20,000 bases of DNA. Origin: Prorocentrum cordatum. Its lineage: Eukaryota; Sar; Dinophyceae; Prorocentrales; Prorocentraceae. Below the pieces are notes generated by a model. That model ran no database searches, had not been told where the DNA came from, and saw nothing but the letters and a program-made list of their open reading frames with translations. Positions 17,801 to 20,000 of the stretch are shown one piece after another (positions within the stretch are counted from its first letter, which is position 1; each line of letters opens with the position of its first letter). The stretch spans positions 112,501-132,500 of the forward strand of contig CAUYUJ010006280.1 in NCBI GenBank assembly GCA_963575745.1. The letters run 5' to 3'. Both the position numbers and the translations under genes were made by a program.

Positions 17801-19048
17801 TGGCAGGAATACGAGTAATAGTGCGAAGGAGAAAAATAGTTATACGATTAAAAAGCGACGAAGGATAATAATAACACTAAGGCTAGTTTCATTAATACGA
17901 CGAAAGGAGAATAGTCATAACAGAACAAGTGGAGGTTAATAAAGGGTATTGCCAACAATACTAAGTTTCAAAAGGACCAGACGAAAACGATCAATACTGA
18001 TAACTGTAATACGAAGGATCTTACTAGAAAAAAGTACGAAGCCGCAGAGTACGATGAATAAGAAAGACATCTGAACAGAACACTACGACAACCACACAAT
18101 AACAACATTCATATTCATCGTAAGTGTAGTACGAATAGTAAGAATAAGAGTACGGAGAAAACGACTAGTACCAACAAGGGGGACAGCGACACGTAAACAT
18201 GATATCGATAACACTAGTAACACAAGTGAGACATATATCGACAATACTCATACCAACACCATATTAACTCTTGTAATGGTACTAACACTACTGTTGATGA
18301 AACCAACATCAGTTTTACGACGAAGAAGAATATTAGTAACAGTCCGAGGAAACTGCTACAAATGTTACGAAGGCGAATAGTGACACGAACCCAAAATACA
18401 ATGTGAATAAGACGAATACGAGGGATACTGATAAGGTGGTACGAGGAATACCAATAATGCGCGTAACAGTAATAATGCTAAACACAATAATGGTACAACG
18501 GAGAAGCATACTAATCCGAAGAACAGTAAGAGCACCAATGCGAAACATATGAACAATATGAAGAAGGAACATTCGACTAGTCATAAGAGTTAGCAACATC
18601 GTACCAGCATTAACCATACCAGCGTCATTAACGATCGTCATAGTGCTAAGATAGCAAGATAGGGGGAATACGACGAATCATATGAATAATACTCACATCA
18701 TACTAGCGCGAATAACAATAATCGTAGCAAGAAACGAAAGAGAACAGTAATACAACTAATACTAATCATACGACTACTACTACTACTACTACTACTACTA
18801 CTGGGAGACAGCATACGAATGACACGACTTACAAGAACAATATGAGTAACACTAAACAGTAATACGATCGATGCTATATACAATAGGAAGCAACATCATA
18901 ATATGTAAGGGAGTAGTAATACGACGCATACTGAGAGTAGCAAGACTAATGATCATCTTAATAATGCGACCAAGACTATTACGAATAATCATGCAATACA
19001 TGGTAAACATGATGACGAAACGAGTTAACAATACGACTACTTCCTGAC
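17801..19048. other. AT-rich block with hidden 3-base periodicity
   Basis: The composition changes sharply to A-rich on the + strand. Many sub-stretches have A at every third position while the other two vary (for example GTA AGA ATA AGA GTA near 18135, and ACA GTA ATA CAA CTA near 18744). A clean (CTA)n run of about ten units lies at 18773-18801. Open frames are short and interrupted and match no protein family. The best reading is an old, heavily mutated trinucleotide array. Confidence 0.6.
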
Positions 19049-19206
19049 AGCGAGGAGGAGGAGGAGGAGGAGAAGGAGCAGGAGCAGGAGGAGGAGGAGC
19101 AGGAGGAGGAGGAGAAGGAGGAGGAAGAGGAGGAGGAGGAGAAGGAGGAGGAGGAGGAGGAGGAGGACGACAAATGGCAGGGGAAAAGGGGAGGGAGGGG
19201 GAGGGA
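19049..19206. repeat. (GGA)n purine tract, right flank of AT-rich block
   Basis: GGA/GAG with GCA and GAA interruptions, followed by a GGGGAGGGAGGGGGAGGG G-run. The poly-Pro/Ser/Leu frames on the - strand are repeat readings. Confidence 0.92.
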
Positions 19207-19448
19207 TGGTAGCGTGAGCGGCGCAACCTTTCCGGCAGTTGCCCAGCCGCAGAGCGCGCCACGCTTTCCGCCGCGCCCGTCGGGGCTCCCGAGTGGTTGT
19301 TCCCTTGGCTCCCCCGCTGGGCACCTCGTGCAGGGGGAGCCACCTGTGACAAAACTTGTGATCCTTCCGATTGGTGCGGTGATCTCACCGTGTGGTGAGT
19401 CAGTTGGAATTCGGGTTTATCGCGCTGTTTCTAGGCCTCCTAGATAGC
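19207..19448. other. Region with no recognisable gene
   Basis: Ordinary mixed-composition sequence without a repeat or protein signature that I can identify. Confidence 0.5.
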
Positions 19449-19560
19449 GTCCGAGTAGATGGGGTCGATATGGAACCCAACTTTCTCCACGCCGACGTCG
19501 GCGATGCATGGCCGATGCATATGTGATGCGGCGCGATCATCCGACCCCATCTACTCGGAC
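19449..19560. repeat. 112-bp hairpin element with 19-bp perfect inverted ends
   Basis: GTCCGAGTAGATGGGGTCG (19449-19467) is the exact reverse complement of 19542-19560. Inside is a 14-bp perfect palindrome, CGCCGACGTCGGCG (19490-19503), and a direct repeat of GATGCAT. No target-site duplication is visible directly outside the ends. It could be a MITE-like element or a structured RNA. Confidence 0.75.
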
Positions 19561-19627
19561 CCTGTTTGGAAAGACTAGTTTTGGGTCGCTGGTCGTTCTC
19601 CGAGGACGTCTCGGGCGACGGGGGTCT

Positions 19628-19732
19628 CCAGGATCCCAAAACCATGCAGTGGATGACCGTGCGGTGAGGTCCTGCGGGATTTCGAGGTCACCGCACGGTC
19701 TGTCACCGCACCGGTTTGGGACCCTCGAAACA
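19628..19732. repeat. About 105-bp imperfect hairpin
   Basis: GACCGTGCGGTGA (19655-19667) pairs perfectly with 19688-19700. Outside that, GATCCCAAAACC near 19632 pairs imperfectly with GGTTTGGGACC near 19713. CACCGCAC occurs a second time beside the right arm. No coding function is seen. Confidence 0.65.
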
Positions 19733-19804
19733 GGGGGCTTCGTCCATTGCTTGAGGATCCTCGTGCCAAGACCTTGACTGTAATGCTGGAGGGCTAGATC
19801 TGTG

Positions 19805-19887
19805 TACATGTTTTCTGGCCAGGCCAGGACAGCGTATACACCGCTCCTGGGCCCAGGATGGGCCTGGCCAGTAGCGGTCGACATGTA
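19805..19887. repeat. Nested inverted repeat with central palindrome
   Basis: TACATG (19805-19810) pairs with 19882-19887, and CTGGCCAGGCC (19815-19825) pairs perfectly with 19861-19871. The centre contains the 14-bp palindrome TCCTGGGCCCAGGA (19845-19858). It is similar in kind to the two hairpins before it. Confidence 0.65.
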
Positions 19888-20000
19888 TTGACCTCTTCGC
19901 CCTATCCCTGGCCCAGGGGCCGTCACGACACGACTCGGGAGAAGAAGCTGGCCCTGGGGAGAGCCCGGTGTCTAGGGCCCGCTTCTTCCAGGCCCCCCCA
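19888..20000. other. Right edge, no gene seen
   Basis: GC-rich sequence with a short inverted pair (GAAGAAGC near 19942 and GCTTCTTC near 19981). It is too short and incomplete to interpret. Confidence 0.4.

Overview
The window looks like nuclear DNA of a photosynthetic eukaryote carrying red-lineage (chlorophyll a/c type) light-harvesting proteins. A dinoflagellate is the most likely source. The clearest coding signal is one light-harvesting complex (LHC) gene on the + strand, broken into very small exons by introns of about 4.5 and 5.9 kb. Its splice donors appear to be GC or GA rather than GT, a habit well known from dinoflagellates; haptophytes also use GC donors but usually have much shorter introns. 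There are no bacterial features: no operons, Shine-Dalgarno sites, CRISPR arrays or phage genes. I cannot name the species.

Layout. Positions 1-1390 hold degenerate GAT/ATT trinucleotide arrays, a 176-bp dispersed repeat (copy A) and a GGA purine tract. Positions 1391-2556 hold no recognisable gene but do hold an inverted repeat just before the first exon. LHC exons lie at 2557-2640, 7092-7134 and 13021-13115. Together they make 74 in-frame codons covering the first chlorophyll-binding helix and the loop after it. Intron 1 holds a pyrimidine tract, repeat copy B and a GAT array ending beside the acceptor. Intron 2 holds a roughly 90-bp tandem repeat, a 178-bp MITE with TA target-site duplication, an (ATGT)n array, a 25/28-bp minisatellite, an 87-bp tandem repeat, and two roughly 215-bp tRNA-SINE-like repeats flanking a (TAG)n array.

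Downstream of exon 3 come CCT and GTC arrays, then a 1.1-kb GAT array facing an inverted CAT array. A satellite of roughly 134-bp units carrying a B-box-like motif follows at 15250-16525, then a possible short coding fragment ending at 16754. An AT-rich region with hidden 3-base periodicity (17801-19048) sits between two GGA purine tracts. Three hairpin-forming inverted repeats occupy 19449-19887.

Most long open frames here (poly-Met, poly-Asp, poly-Val, poly-Pro, poly-Arg, poly-Ile) are readings of simple repeats, and I did not annotate them as genes. The LHC N-terminus with its plastid targeting region, and helices 2 and 3, were not found; they may lie outside the window or in exons too short to recognise. 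All assignments come from reading the sequence; no alignment or database search was run.
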